From the NCBI GenBank assembly GCA_945878515.1, contig CAMCTL010000025.1, positions 1-28,834 on the forward strand: a stretch of DNA of 28,834 nucleotides, read 5' to 3'. This DNA is from Flavobacterium psychrophilum. GTDB taxonomy: Bacteria > Bacteroidota > Bacteroidia > Flavobacteriales > Flavobacteriaceae. Of the stretch, positions 1 through 8,069 are shown one piece after another. The notes beneath the pieces were generated by a model. It was not told the origin of the DNA. It made no database searches and was given only the letters and a program-made list of their open reading frames with translations. The translations under genes and the position numbers were made by a program. Each line of letters opens with the position of its first letter. The first letter of the stretch is position 1.

Positions 1-2
1 AA

Positions 3-203
3 TTAAATTTACCAGAGGAAGATCTTATAAACGAATATAAAGCACTATCAGAAACAACGGATAGAAAAGTGATTAATTTCTTGAATAAAGACCAAAAAGA
101 AAAATATTTAACTTTTAAAGAACAGGCTAAACAACCCAAAAAATCTAAGGCAAAAGGCAAAAAGAAAGAGAAAGAGAAAACTTCCGAAAACAAAGAAAAT
201 TAA
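3..203 (+). CDS. C-terminal tail of an unidentified Lys/Glu-rich protein (5' end outside window)
   Basis: The frame is open from the left edge to a TAA at 201-203, giving about 66 residues, so only the end of the gene is present. It reads as a helical, charged segment followed by a strongly basic, low-complexity tail in which Lys and Glu dominate the last 25 residues or so. The stop lies 5 bases before the ATG of the amidase gene, so the two are probably co-transcribed. I do not recognise the family; the tail suggests a disordered, soluble or nucleic-acid-associated end, but that is inference only. Confidence 0.6.
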   Translation, partial: LNLPEEDLINEYKALSETTDRKVINFLNKDQKEKYLTFKEQAKQPKKSKAKGKKKEKEKTSENKEN

Positions 204-208
204 TCAAT

Positions 209-1135
209 ATGAGATACTCAATACTTTACATTTTTAGCACTATTGCAATTTCACTAATTATTGTTTCTTGCGCTACAAATCCATATAAAGTAAGTGACAA
301 ATCCTATAAAGAACAACTCAAAGGATATAAAGAAACCATCTCGAATACAGAGCCTGCAAAACTAGAAACCAGTAGCGCAACAATATTGCCAAATGAATTA
401 CCAGATGAATTACCAATTCTAGACCCATTGGTGTTTTACAAAGATACTTTATCGATTAAATCGCCTGTTAAATTAATAAACGGAATAAGTACAGAATGGA
501 TTAGTACGGTCAATTTTAATCTAAGGAAACCTAATTTTATTATTCTACACCATACAGCGCAGGATTCTTTAGCGCAAACAATAAAAACATTTACAACGGT
601 AAAACCCGAAGTAAGTGCCCATTACGTTATTGCAGAAGATGGTAGAGTCGTTCAAATGGTCAACGATTATCTTCGAGCGTGGCATGGAGGAGCATCCATT
701 TGGGGTAAAAACACCGATATTAATTCTGCTTCAATTGGAATAGAATTAGATAATAATGGATTAGAACCTTTTTCAGATCCACAAATCATTAGTCTTTTGG
801 CTCTGCTTACAAAATTAAAAAAGGACTATAATATTCCAACACAAAATATAATTGGACATTCAGACATTGCGCCAAGTCGAAAAAAAGATCCAAGTAATTT
901 ATTTCCTTGGAAACTTTTGGCACTAAATGGTTTTGGTATATGGCCAGATGATATAGTAACACCAGCTCCAGTTGGTTTCAATATCGAGCAAGCTTTACGA
1001 ATTATTGGTTATAACACCAAAAACCTATCAGCGGCGATTACTGCTTTCAAACTTCATTATATACAAACCGAAGTAGACAGTGTTTTAGACGAAAAAACTA
1101 TAAGTACCATTTATAATATATTCAATAAGCAATAG
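209..1135 (+). CDS. N-acetylmuramoyl-L-alanine amidase, lipoprotein (Amidase_2 family, AmiD-like)
   Basis: Predicted zinc amidase that cuts the bond between N-acetylmuramic acid and L-alanine in peptidoglycan or its fragments. Residues 1-20 form a hydrophobic lipoprotein signal ending in a lipobox with Cys21, so the protein should be anchored to a membrane facing the periplasm. A linker to about residue 105 is followed by the Amidase_2 fold: the His-His-Thr motif at 114-116, Ser-Ala-His-Tyr at 136-139, Trp-His-Gly at 158-160, Glu179, and the Gly-His-Ser-Asp motif at 216-219 followed by Asp227-Pro228. These are the positions expected to bind zinc and catalyse. About 55 residues after the domain resemble the small C-terminal peptidoglycan-binding module of E. 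coli AmiD; that match is weaker. The ATG follows the upstream stop by 5 bases, and a strong terminator ends the unit. Cell wall recycling or remodelling is the likely role. Confidence 0.9.
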   Translation: MRYSILYIFSTIAISLIIVSCATNPYKVSDKSYKEQLKGYKETISNTEPAKLETSSATILPNELPDELPILDPLVFYKDTLSIKSPVKLINGISTEWISTVNFNLRKPNFIILHHTAQDSLAQTIKTFTTVKPEVSAHYVIAEDGRVVQMVNDYLRAWHGGASIWGKNTDINSASIGIELDNNGLEPFSDPQIISLLALLTKLKKDYNIPTQNIIGHSDIAPSRKKDPSNLFPWKLLALNGFGIWPDDIVTPAPVGFNIEQALRIIGYNTKNLSAAITAFKLHYIQTEVDSVLDEKTISTIYNIFNKQ

Positions 1136-1154
1136 ATTTTAATTTTACTGGACT

Positions 1155-1191
1155 AAAAAAGGCTTTTTGATTCATTCAAAAGGCCTTTTTT
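1155..1191 (+). terminator. Rho-independent terminator after the amidase gene
   Basis: A 16 bp stem with one mismatch (arms AAAAAAGGCTTTTTGA and TCAAAAGGCCTTTTTT) closes a 5-base TTCAT loop and ends in a T run. It begins 20 bases after the amidase stop. The A run on its 5' side means it could also work on the other strand. Confidence 0.85.
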
Positions 1192-1268
1192 GTTGGTTAC
1201 ATACTTAAAAACCATATTTATCAGCTAAAAGAGAATAACCTTTTTTTCATTACTTAGCATTAAAATAA

Positions 1269-1590
1269 TTACTTTATAGTTTCCCATTTTAAAGATGCTA
1301 TAAGTAAAATTACTTTATTGTTTCCTATTTTTAGGATGCTATAAGTAAACTTACTTTATCACTTTCAATTTTTAGGATGCTATAAATAAACTTATTTTAT
1401 TGTTTCCCATTTTTAGGATGCAATAAGTAAACTTACTTTATCGATTCCAATTTTTAGGATGCTATAAATAGACTTATTTTATTGTTTCCTATTTTTAGGA
1501 TGCTATAAAACAACTTATTTTATATACCGCCAGTTCTTACTATGCCATAAAACAAGTTATTTTATATACGGACAGTTTTTGCTATGCCAT
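1269..1590. repeat. Tandem array of eight 41-42 bp repeats with a conserved dyad
   Basis: Units begin at 1269, 1310, 1351, 1392, 1433, 1474, 1515 and 1557, giving an exact 41 bp period for the first seven and 42 bp for the last two steps. Each contains the block TTTTTAGGATGCTATAA or a variant. At each junction lies an inverted repeat of the form AAGTAA-AC-TTACTT. In two units both arms change together to AAATAA/TTATTT, so the dyad is kept. Spacer sequence also alternates between neighbours (TGTTTCC against a TTTCAA/TTCCAA form), which suggests an 82 bp higher-order unit. The array lies between the ends of the convergent amidase and porin genes. The last two units are the most diverged. Function unknown. 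Confidence 0.9.
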
Positions 1591-1692
1591 CTATATCTGT
1601 TTAATCCGTTGACTTAAAGTTCTAAATTGATTAAAATTAATCGACTGATAAGCAATTATGTTTTTTCAACAAGATCTAATTAAGTTCATTGC

Positions 1693-1740
1693 AAAAAAAA
1701 ACTGCCAAAATACTATAACAGCATCTTGGCAGTAAAAAAA
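1693..1740 (-). terminator. Terminator downstream of the porin gene
   Basis: On the minus strand an ACTGCCAA/TTGGCAGT stem around a loop of about 17 bases is followed by a run of eight or more T. A runs on both sides make it potentially bidirectional. It lies about 30 bases past the porin stop codon. Confidence 0.8.
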
Positions 1741-1768
1741 ATATTTTTAAACAATTGATTTACTCAGA

Positions 1769-2833
1769 CTAGAATCCGTAAACAACTGCAAGTGTAACTT
1801 GTGAAGCAGATTTACTTGCAAGTACGTTATTAGTAATCGAATTATAATTAGAATCTTTAAACATATTTTTAGACCCACTATCCATTCTAAATTCAGGAAT
1901 AAAAGTCAAACCACCTGATTTTAAGTTAGCTGATAAAGTGAAAGCAGTGACAGATTGGTCTGCTGTAACATTGCTAAAAGAACCATCAGTAGTTGGAGTA
2001 CTAAATGGACTACCCAATTTTTTTACGCTAAAATTCTCAGCACGCAAACCTAAACTAAATTTATCGCTAACAGCGTAAGATGGATATAATGCAAACCCTG
2101 TAAAACCAGTCTCGTCAACAGTACCAGAAAAATCAGCTACGTTCAAACCTAATTTGAATTTTGGAGTAATTTGGTAAGCTGTTGTCAAATCTACAATTGT
2201 TCCAGAAGCAGAACCTGTTAAAAGATTGATATAAGCAGTCCATCCTTCTACTGGAGTAACTGTTAATTGAGTTCCGAAAGCGTTCAAACCTTTCATTGGA
2301 TCAGCTGAATATAAATTCCATTGATCGTTAAACAATCCTGCCATCAAAGATACTTTGCTAGAGAAAGCATAAGTTGCTTTAATACCAGCATTTTGGAATG
2401 GACCATTGGTAAACAAATAAGAAGTAGAATAATGGAAATTTGCCACAGGCGAAATTACTTCATATCCAATAAAAGTTCCCATATAACCGGCTGTCATACT
2501 AAATTTATCTGAGAAAGCATAAGAAGCATACAAGTTTTGAATGTGGAAAGATTGTGTACCTACATCTGGTATAGATTGATTTTGACCTCTTGGTCCAAAA
2601 GATACTTCACCTACAAAAGAAGCTTTTCCTGTTTTTTTCTTTAAGGCGATATCAATCATACCCAAAGAGAGCGAGTTTTGTTCATTTGCAAAACTAGTTC
2701 CGATGTTTTGATTTCCAGAAAAATCATACTTGTAATACAAATCAGCAGATCCTGAAATTTCCAATGGTGTGTCTTGTGCAAAAGTTAACGAGGTTGTCAG
2801 CGCTAAGGCTAAAATTGTAATTACTTTTTTCAT
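1769..2833 (-). CDS. Outer-membrane beta-barrel porin, OmpL-like (BBP2-type)
   Basis: A 354-residue outer-membrane protein. Residues 1-19 are a classical Sec signal ending in Thr-Phe-Ala-Gln. The mature part consists of alternating hydrophobic/polar strands typical of a beta-barrel, with repeated phrases such as Tyr-Ala-Phe-Ser-(Asp/Ser)-Lys and strands ending in aromatic residues. The final residues Val-Val-Tyr-Gly-Phe form the usual C-terminal aromatic signature for insertion by the BAM complex. The overall pattern resembles the putative beta-barrel porin-2/OmpL-like family of Bacteroidota, which is expected to form a channel for small solutes. Substrate unknown. It appears monocistronic: a terminator follows, and a promoter-like pair of boxes lies about 110 bases upstream, which implies a long 5' leader. 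Confidence 0.8.
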   Translation of the reverse strand: MKKVITILALALTTSLTFAQDTPLEISGSADLYYKYDFSGNQNIGTSFANEQNSLSLGMIDIALKKKTGKASFVGEVSFGPRGQNQSIPDVGTQSFHIQNLYASYAFSDKFSMTAGYMGTFIGYEVISPVANFHYSTSYLFTNGPFQNAGIKATYAFSSKVSLMAGLFNDQWNLYSADPMKGLNAFGTQLTVTPVEGWTAYINLLTGSASGTIVDLTTAYQITPKFKLGLNVADFSGTVDETGFTGFALYPSYAVSDKFSLGLRAENFSVKKLGSPFSTPTTDGSFSNVTADQSVTAFTLSANLKSGGLTFIPEFRMDSGSKNMFKDSNYNSITNNVLASKSASQVTLAVVYGF

Positions 2834-2945
2834 GTTTTTTTGTTTTTAATTGTTTTTAAATTTAAATGTTTTCTATCGCATTTTAGTAGTATGAACAACA
2901 TGATTGGCTTACTAAAATGGTCAATATTATCACCTATTTCTTTGA

Positions 2946-2979
2946 CAAATCTATCAACTTTTATCAAACTTCAATCAAA
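2946..2979 (-). promoter_or_regulatory. Candidate Bacteroidota promoter for the porin gene
   Basis: On the minus strand TTTG (2976-2979) and TAGATTTG (2946-2953) are 22 bases apart, matching the TTTG/TAnnTTTG consensus. This would give a leader of about 105 bases before the porin ATG. Supported by motif and spacing only. Confidence 0.45.
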
Positions 2980-3664
2980 AAAAACTCTTTATTTAAGACA
3001 ATCATACAAGAATTATAAATTAAGGAAAAATCACTAGCAAAAAATACAAAATATCTATTTATACTTAAATTAATTATTAAGTCAATATTAATGATTTTAG
3101 TCATACCCCTCATTTTTTACTATATTTTCAAAAATAATCTTAAAAAAAGCACATAAAAACGACTATTTATATGCTAATAATCGACCACCCCCTATTAATA
3201 ATAGCCTAAAGCATTTTTATGATATTTTTTTTGAAATAACCCAATTATTTAATAATTGAATAAAAATTAATGTTTTTCTGCAAAAAACAATCCATTCTAT
3301 AGGTTATTTTAGAAAATATACAGTGCTAAGGACTAAAAATTGTATTCAAAATGATTTACAAAAATTCGCGCCAAAAAGACCATCTAAAAATTTCATAAAG
3401 CTTCTGATGACGTCAAAAATTCACATCATATTATTCGGGAAATTTATACTAAATCACCCACCAATTTAAATTGCAGTCGATAAAAAAATCACTACGTCTT
3501 GTTTTTGGGCATTCTCTTATTCTAAAAACTGTGTCTTAGATTTATTAAGCTCCAGAGAAGCGAACTATTAATTTATAAAATATAATCGGATAACAATTGG
3601 ATTAATTATAACTCAACTGTAGCATTTTGCGAACCAATTCGAGATCTCATTTGCTTTAAAATAC
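2980..3664. other. Long AT-rich intergenic stretch without a supported gene
   Basis: About 685 bases between the porin promoter region and the terminator of the transporter gene. Frames on both strands are broken by stops and show no recognisable protein. A perfect 8-base palindrome TGACGTCA lies at 3407-3414. I see no RNA gene, repeat array or mobile-element end here. Confidence 0.6.
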
Positions 3665-3705
3665 AAAAAAGGCACTAACAACTGAAATAGATGCTAGTGC
3701 CTTTT
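3665..3705 (-). terminator. Terminator downstream of the sua5-sbtA unit
   Basis: On the minus strand AAAAGGCACTA pairs with TAGTGCCTTTT across a loop of about 17 bases and is followed by further T. It lies roughly 50 bases past the stop of the SbtA-like gene. Confidence 0.8.
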
Positions 3706-3753
3706 AGGATAAATTTAGTATTCAATTTAGCTAAAAAATAGCCTAATCATTTT

Positions 3754-4710
3754 TTAAGATAGTGTGACTACCCAGAAATACAAAGGCATTCCAACTGTAA
3801 TATTAAAAGGGAAAGTAACCGCTAAAGCCATAGGTAAATACAATCCGGGATTTGCTTTTGGAACAGCAATTTTCATTGCTGCAGGCACAGCAATATAAGA
3901 AGCACTTGCGGCAAGAATCGCAAAAATAAAACGATCTCCTAACTCGGTTGTAATAAACCCACTTAATGCCGCAACTACACAGCCATTAAACAAAGGCATT
4001 AGTACAGCAAATGCTACAGTAAACCATCCGTTCTTAATAAATTCAGACAATTTTCTTCCACTTGTCATTCCCATATCAAGTAAAAACAGCACCAAAAATC
4101 CTTTAAATAAATCTGTTGTAAAAGGTTTTATGCCTAAAGCCTGACTTTCGCTTGCAAGCATACCAATTATTAGACTTCCCATAATCAGTATCACACTACC
4201 GTTAGTAAAGGAATGATTTATAATTCCAGAAAGTTTCGTGTTATTATCTTTATTAAAAAATGAGATTAATACAACTCCAATAATAATTGCAGGAGCTTCC
4301 ATCAAAGCCATTATTGCAACCATGTGCCCATTAAAACTTGTGCCTTGTAAATCTAAAAATGCAACTGCTGTAACAAATGTTACTGCACTTACTGAGCCAT
4401 AAGCCGCTGCAATCGCGCCAGCATTTGAAACGCCTAATTTCTTTTTAAGGATAAAAAAAGAATACACTGGAACAATCATTGCTATAGAGATACCAAAAAC
4501 AACAGCCCAAATTATGTCGATATTAAATGAACTATGAGCAAGTTCTTGTCCACCTTTAAAGCCAATTGCAAAAAGCAAGTAGAGTGAAATAAATTTAGAA
4601 GAACTTTGGGGTATTTCTAAATCACTTTTTACTTGGACTGCTATAATCCCCAGAAGAAAAAACAATAAAGCGGGACTTGTTAAGTTGTCAACAAGAAGAT
4701 CTGTATTCAT
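3754..4710 (-). CDS. sbtA: SbtA-family sodium-dependent bicarbonate transporter
   Basis: A 318-residue polytopic inner-membrane protein with about ten hydrophobic segments. It matches the SbtA/DUF897 family: an N-terminal segment Ser-Pro-Ala-Leu-Leu-Phe-Phe-Leu-Leu-Gly, the Phe-Lys-Gly-Gly stretch near residue 52, and the conserved Ala-Tyr-Gly-Ser-Val-Ser-Ala-Val-Thr-Phe core near residues 103-112. A matching second half follows, including Ala-Ala-Ser-Ala-Ser-Tyr-Ile-Ala-Val-Pro-Ala-Ala. In cyanobacteria SbtA imports bicarbonate with sodium; in heterotrophs it is presumed to supply bicarbonate to carboxylases, and the substrate here is inferred. It is shorter than the cyanobacterial proteins (around 370 residues), lacking part of the cytoplasmic loop. 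No PII-like SbtB gene is adjacent. It follows sua5 by 20 bases, and a LysR gene lies upstream on the other strand. Confidence 0.85.
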   Translation of the reverse strand: MNTDLLVDNLTSPALLFFLLGIIAVQVKSDLEIPQSSSKFISLYLLFAIGFKGGQELAHSSFNIDIIWAVVFGISIAMIVPVYSFFILKKKLGVSNAGAIAAAYGSVSAVTFVTAVAFLDLQGTSFNGHMVAIMALMEAPAIIIGVVLISFFNKDNNTKLSGIINHSFTNGSVILIMGSLIIGMLASESQALGIKPFTTDLFKGFLVLFLLDMGMTSGRKLSEFIKNGWFTVAFAVLMPLFNGCVVAALSGFITTELGDRFIFAILAASASYIAVPAAMKIAVPKANPGLYLPMALAVTFPFNITVGMPLYFWVVTLS

Positions 4711-4730
4711 TTTGTTTAAATTAGGTTAGC

Positions 4731-5705
4731 TTAATTTTTAATATTTAGGTTTAATTTTTCCTCCTGCGCCCTATACAATCTGTCATTCAGCGTTATTCCA
4801 AGCCCTTCTTGTGGTAGTTTTTCAGCAAAAATTAAATCAAAATTCATCACATCTAATTGGTGTAATGCAGCATACAAATTTCTAGCTGCCTCGCTTAGGT
4901 CTTTATTATTTGATAACGCTATAAATTTTTCAGGCGGCAAAAAATCGAACTCATTGCTAAACAATAAAAAACCAACATTAGCATCTTTATTTTCCTTTAT
5001 AGACTGGCTAATATTATCAGAAACGATAAATTTTGTGGTTGGTGAATAGTGTTTATTAAGCATTCCCGGTGCTTCAGGAGATGCAAAAGAGGTGTTTTTT
5101 AGTTCAAGTTTGCCAATACATTTTTCTATTTCTTCTATTGAAATTGCTCCTACTCTGTACAAAACAGGTTTATTATTTTCAAAACCTACTATGGTTGATT
5201 CGACACCTTTTTCACAGGAACCGCCTTCTAATATAAATGGTATTTTATTTCCTAATTGTTTTCGTACATGTTCAGAAGTTGTAGGGCTGATGTAACCAAA
5301 AGGATTTGCACTTGGAGCAGCAAGCGGAAAATCTAACATTTCCAAAAGGGCCAAAGCTATAGGATGAGAAGGAATACGCACACCTACTGAGTTTTTTCCA
5401 CTTGTTACCAAATCAGAAATAGTTGATTTTTTTTCTAACACTAAAGTTAGTGGTCCAGGCCAAAATTGATTTGCTAATTGATATGCAAATGGAGGAATAT
5501 TTGTTGCAACTTGTTCTAAATATTCTATGGACTTAATATGAACTATTAAAGGATTAAACAATGGCCTATTCTTAATAGCGAAAATTTGTGCAACAGCACT
5601 GTCATCAAATGCGTTTGCGGCTAATCCATAGACAGTTTCGGTTGGAATAGCTACTACTTTTCCTTCTTGTAATAATGTTGCTGCGTTATCTATATTGCTT
5701 TTCAT
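4731..5705 (-). CDS. L-threonylcarbamoyladenylate synthase (Sua5/YrdC family)
   Basis: Makes threonylcarbamoyl-AMP from threonine, bicarbonate/CO2 and ATP, the first step of t6A37 modification of tRNAs reading ANN codons. The ATG at 5705 is preferred; the frame opens 24 bases earlier at a TTG but the family N-terminus fits the ATG. The YrdC/Sua5 domain fills about residues 5-200, with Pro-Thr-Glu-Thr-Val-Tyr-Gly-Leu near 22-29, Lys-Asn-Arg-Pro, Phe-Trp-Pro-Gly-Pro-Leu-Thr, and Ala-Pro-Ser-Ala-Asn-Pro. A linker with Ala-Pro-Gly-Met-x-x-x-His-Tyr-Ser-Pro precedes the smaller C-terminal Sua5 domain, so this is the long Sua5 type rather than the short TsaC type. The next gene, 20 bases on, is the SbtA-like transporter. 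Since bicarbonate is a Sua5 substrate the pairing is suggestive, but it may be coincidence. Confidence 0.92.
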   Translation of the reverse strand: MKSNIDNAATLLQEGKVVAIPTETVYGLAANAFDDSAVAQIFAIKNRPLFNPLIVHIKSIEYLEQVATNIPPFAYQLANQFWPGPLTLVLEKKSTISDLVTSGKNSVGVRIPSHPIALALLEMLDFPLAAPSANPFGYISPTTSEHVRKQLGNKIPFILEGGSCEKGVESTIVGFENNKPVLYRVGAISIEEIEKCIGKLELKNTSFASPEAPGMLNKHYSPTTKFIVSDNISQSIKENKDANVGFLLFSNEFDFLPPEKFIALSNNKDLSEAARNLYAALHQLDVMNFDLIFAEKLPQEGLGITLNDRLYRAQEEKLNLNIKN

Positions 5706-5821
5706 GTTAAAATTTGGTAGAATTGACAAAAGAACAAACAGTCGTCACTTTGAAATAGATCATATACTTGTACATTCGAAAATATTTTCAAAGCATTCTT
5801 TTTTATGCAAATATGATTATT

Positions 5822-6121
5822 CTATTCTGTAAAGGAAATTTGAATAATCCCATCAATTTTTAAATGTTTACCATTTGCAGTTGCCTCTTTTACAATTTCT
5901 TTAATACTTTAAACAGACTGAGATAAATCATTAATCCGGTTTTGCGAAAATGAAATATCGTTGCCAAGTCATATTTGATTTCTAAACGATTCCAATTGAT
6001 GGTAATCGATTTTATTATTAAACAAAGACATCAATATATTTTTAGCTTCATCTGGACTAAATTGACCGTCAATTAATTTGAATTCTTTTGTAAACTGATT
6101 GCTTATGCCGAGTAAATTATT
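5822..6121 (-). pseudogene. Decayed small gene with two internal stops
   Basis: On the minus strand one frame reads as a coherent protein of about 100 residues (segments such as Lys-Leu-Ile-Asp-Gly-Gln-Phe-Ser-Pro-Asp-Glu-Ala-Lys-Asn-Ile-Leu) ending in a TAG at 5822-5824. It is interrupted by a TGA at 5969-5971 and a TAA at 5909-5911. Each could be one substitution from a sense codon (CGA and CAA). No clear start codon remains; the frame is closed by a TGA at 6146-6148. Family not recognised. It fills most of the gap between the divergent sua5 and LysR genes. Coding character is judged by eye, so confidence is moderate. Confidence 0.5.
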
Positions 6122-6160
6122 TTTTGCAAATATATAAAGGTCAAATCATATATTTTTATT

Positions 6161-6168
6161 TATATTTG
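6161..6168 (+). promoter_or_regulatory. -7 box TATATTTG ahead of the LysR gene
   Basis: An exact match to the Bacteroidota TAnnTTTG element, 24 bases before the ATG at 6193. No clear TTTG -33 partner is visible at the usual spacing, as expected for a promoter that is weak or regulated. Confidence 0.45.
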
Positions 6169-6192
6169 TTATGCTAAACATAAATCTATTTA

Positions 6193-7116
6193 ATGTATTT
6201 TACTTTTCATCAATTACAAATATTTCTAAAGGTAGCCGAGACTAAAAGTATTACTAAAGCTTCGGAGCAATTGAATTTAACGCAGCCGGCAGTTTCCATT
6301 CAGTTAAAAAATCTACAAAATCAATTTGATATTCCTTTAACTGAAGTAATCGGAAGGCAATTATACATAACCGATTTTGGACTAGAAATTGCAAAAACCG
6401 CTCAAAAAATAATCAATGAAGTTGAAGCGATTAATTACAAAACTATGTCTTTTAAGGGTATTGTTACAGGAAAATTAAAAATATCTATTGTATCAACTGG
6501 AAAATATGTAATGCCTTATTTTTTGACAGATTTTCTAAAATTAAATCCAGCTATTGATTTGAGTATGGATGTTACTAATAAATCTAAGGTAATTGCAAGC
6601 TTGGAAAAAAACGAAGTCGATTTTTCATTGGTTTCTGTATTGCCTAAAAATTTAAATCTACATTCAGAAGTTTTATTACAAAACAAGTTGTTTCTTATTG
6701 GTAATAAAAATGCAAAAATTCCAGAAATACCGCATGAAAAAAGCATTTTCAGTTCAATACCGATGATATATAGAGAAGAAGGATCTGCCACTCGATTGAT
6801 AATGGAACAGTTTTTTGAAAGAAATGAAATCAAAGCACCAATGAAAATGGAACTTACATCCAATGAAGCGGTGAAACAAGCAGTTATTGCAGGTTTAGGC
6901 TACTCAATTATGCCTTTGATTGGATCTAATAATGAACTAAAAAATAAGGAATTACAGATAATTCCAGTTTCTGGATTTCCAATTACAACCGACTGGAGGT
7001 TAGTTTGGTTAAAAAATAAGGAACTTAGTCCAGTGGCTCAAGCTTATTTAGACCATGTGCAACGAGAAAAAGAAGTAATTACTAAACAGTATTTTTCTTG
7101 GATTCATGATTTATAA
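6193..7116 (+). CDS. LysR-type transcriptional regulator
   Basis: A 307-residue regulator of normal LysR length. Residues 1-60 hold the winged helix-turn-helix (Phe-His-Gln-Leu-Gln-Ile-Phe at the start, then Ser-Ile-Thr-Lys-Ala-Ser-Glu-Gln-Leu and Leu-Thr-Gln-Pro-Ala-Val-Ser). A linker helix follows, and a periplasmic-binding-protein-like effector domain begins at about residue 90, including the Ala-Gly-Leu-Gly-Tyr-Ser-Ile-Met-Pro motif near residue 235. The sequence resembles the CbbR/CmpR/CysB-type branch. It is divergent from sua5-sbtA, with a dead gene between them; regulators of the CbbR/CmpR group often sit beside inorganic-carbon genes, so control of the SbtA-like transporter is a reasonable inference. 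Effector unknown. Confidence 0.9.
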   Translation: MYFTFHQLQIFLKVAETKSITKASEQLNLTQPAVSIQLKNLQNQFDIPLTEVIGRQLYITDFGLEIAKTAQKIINEVEAINYKTMSFKGIVTGKLKISIVSTGKYVMPYFLTDFLKLNPAIDLSMDVTNKSKVIASLEKNEVDFSLVSVLPKNLNLHSEVLLQNKLFLIGNKNAKIPEIPHEKSIFSSIPMIYREEGSATRLIMEQFFERNEIKAPMKMELTSNEAVKQAVIAGLGYSIMPLIGSNNELKNKELQIIPVSGFPITTDWRLVWLKNKELSPVAQAYLDHVQREKEVITKQYFSWIHDL

Positions 7117-7214
7117 ATTTGAACGGTAAAACTCTTAAAGACAATTGAATGCAATAGTAAAACTAAAAATTGCTTCTCAAATCAAAAGCCGTTCTCGTAC
7201 TGATATTTGAAAAT

Positions 7215-8069
7215 TTATTTACTTAAGGAAAATGTAACTCCAGCAATCAGAAATTGATGTCCTAAAAGCCCTAAGTTTTCTCTAGCATCGGTAGCGTTAT
7301 AGGTATAATTTAGCCAAATTGGCATCAAAATGCTTTCGGATAATTTTATTTCTTTTGAAACTACGCACCCTATATTTACAAAAGAAGGCTTATCATAATC
7401 AGCATAGCTGTAATACTCTGCTTTGTTGTTGAGGACAACACCAACAACTGGAGCTATACTTATGCCTAAAGGTGCCTCTAAATTGTAGCCTAACTCCATA
7501 TATGTCGTAAAGTTTTGTTTGCCTTTTTCATCCGATTCATCTTTGTATCTAAAATCATTTCCAGCTATAAATGTACTTGAGGTAAACCAAAGTGGCAGTC
7601 CTTTTTCGGTAAAATCAAACAGGAACATTAAATCGAGGGTTTTCGAACTTTTATTGCCATAATTAAAGTAACTATTGCTTACACCTTCTTGAAAATTTGT
7701 TGATGGCCAATAATAGTCTTGAAGTGATATGGTCAAAAAATCATTTACAGTATAATTTAAGACAAAATCAATCTCTTGATATCCTTTGGTTGTACCGTTT
7801 TCATCAAAATATTCTTTTTTATAGTTATGGGTTGTCCAGAAACCTACAGACCATTTGTTGGATAAATTGTATGTCCCATAAAGCTGTGTCACAGGATAAT
7901 TCCCTCCCCAAGATTGTCCTCTCCATACATAACGAGAAGCTAAATCTAAGTTCAAATCCCAGGTTCCTTTTACAGATTTGGCCTGCGCAGTTGTGTCCTT
8001 TATCGTTTCCTGTGCCAATGCCAAACTGCTTGTTAGCGCAAAGGCGAAAATTAGTACTACTTTATTCAT
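7215..8069 (-). CDS. TorF-like putative outer-membrane beta-barrel protein
   Basis: A 284-residue protein with a Sec signal of about 19 residues (ending Leu-Ala-Leu-Ala-Gln). The mature start contains Asp-Leu-Ala-Ser-Arg-Tyr-Val-Trp-Arg-Gly, a phrase characteristic of the TorF/Gcw_chp group of putative porins. The rest is a succession of amphipathic strands rich in Tyr, Trp and Asn with short turns, and the last strand ends Val-Thr-Phe-Ser-Leu-Ser-Lys. This supports a small outer-membrane barrel; its cargo is unknown. Its end faces the end of the LysR gene across about 100 bases without a clear terminator. The signal peptide resembles that of the porin at 1769-2833, but the mature parts do not look closely related. 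Confidence 0.7.
   Translation of the reverse strand: MNKVVLIFAFALTSSLALAQETIKDTTAQAKSVKGTWDLNLDLASRYVWRGQSWGGNYPVTQLYGTYNLSNKWSVGFWTTHNYKKEYFDENGTTKGYQEIDFVLNYTVNDFLTISLQDYYWPSTNFQEGVSNSYFNYGNKSSKTLDLMFLFDFTEKGLPLWFTSSTFIAGNDFRYKDESDEKGKQNFTTYMELGYNLEAPLGISIAPVVGVVLNNKAEYYSYADYDKPSFVNIGCVVSKEIKLSESILMPIWLNYTYNATDARENLGLLGHQFLIAGVTFSLSK

Noticed and set aside
1269-1590. Possible CRISPR array
   Set aside because: The period is constant but the spacers are themselves repeated and related between units, and no cas genes are present; it is a tandem repeat.
2840-3037. 65-codon plus-strand frame upstream of the porin gene
   Set aside because: It overlaps the porin leader and promoter region, with low-complexity composition and no homologue recognised.
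3407-3414. TGACGTCA palindrome as an operator
   Set aside because: A single 8-base palindrome in a long gap, far from any start codon; chance is sufficient.
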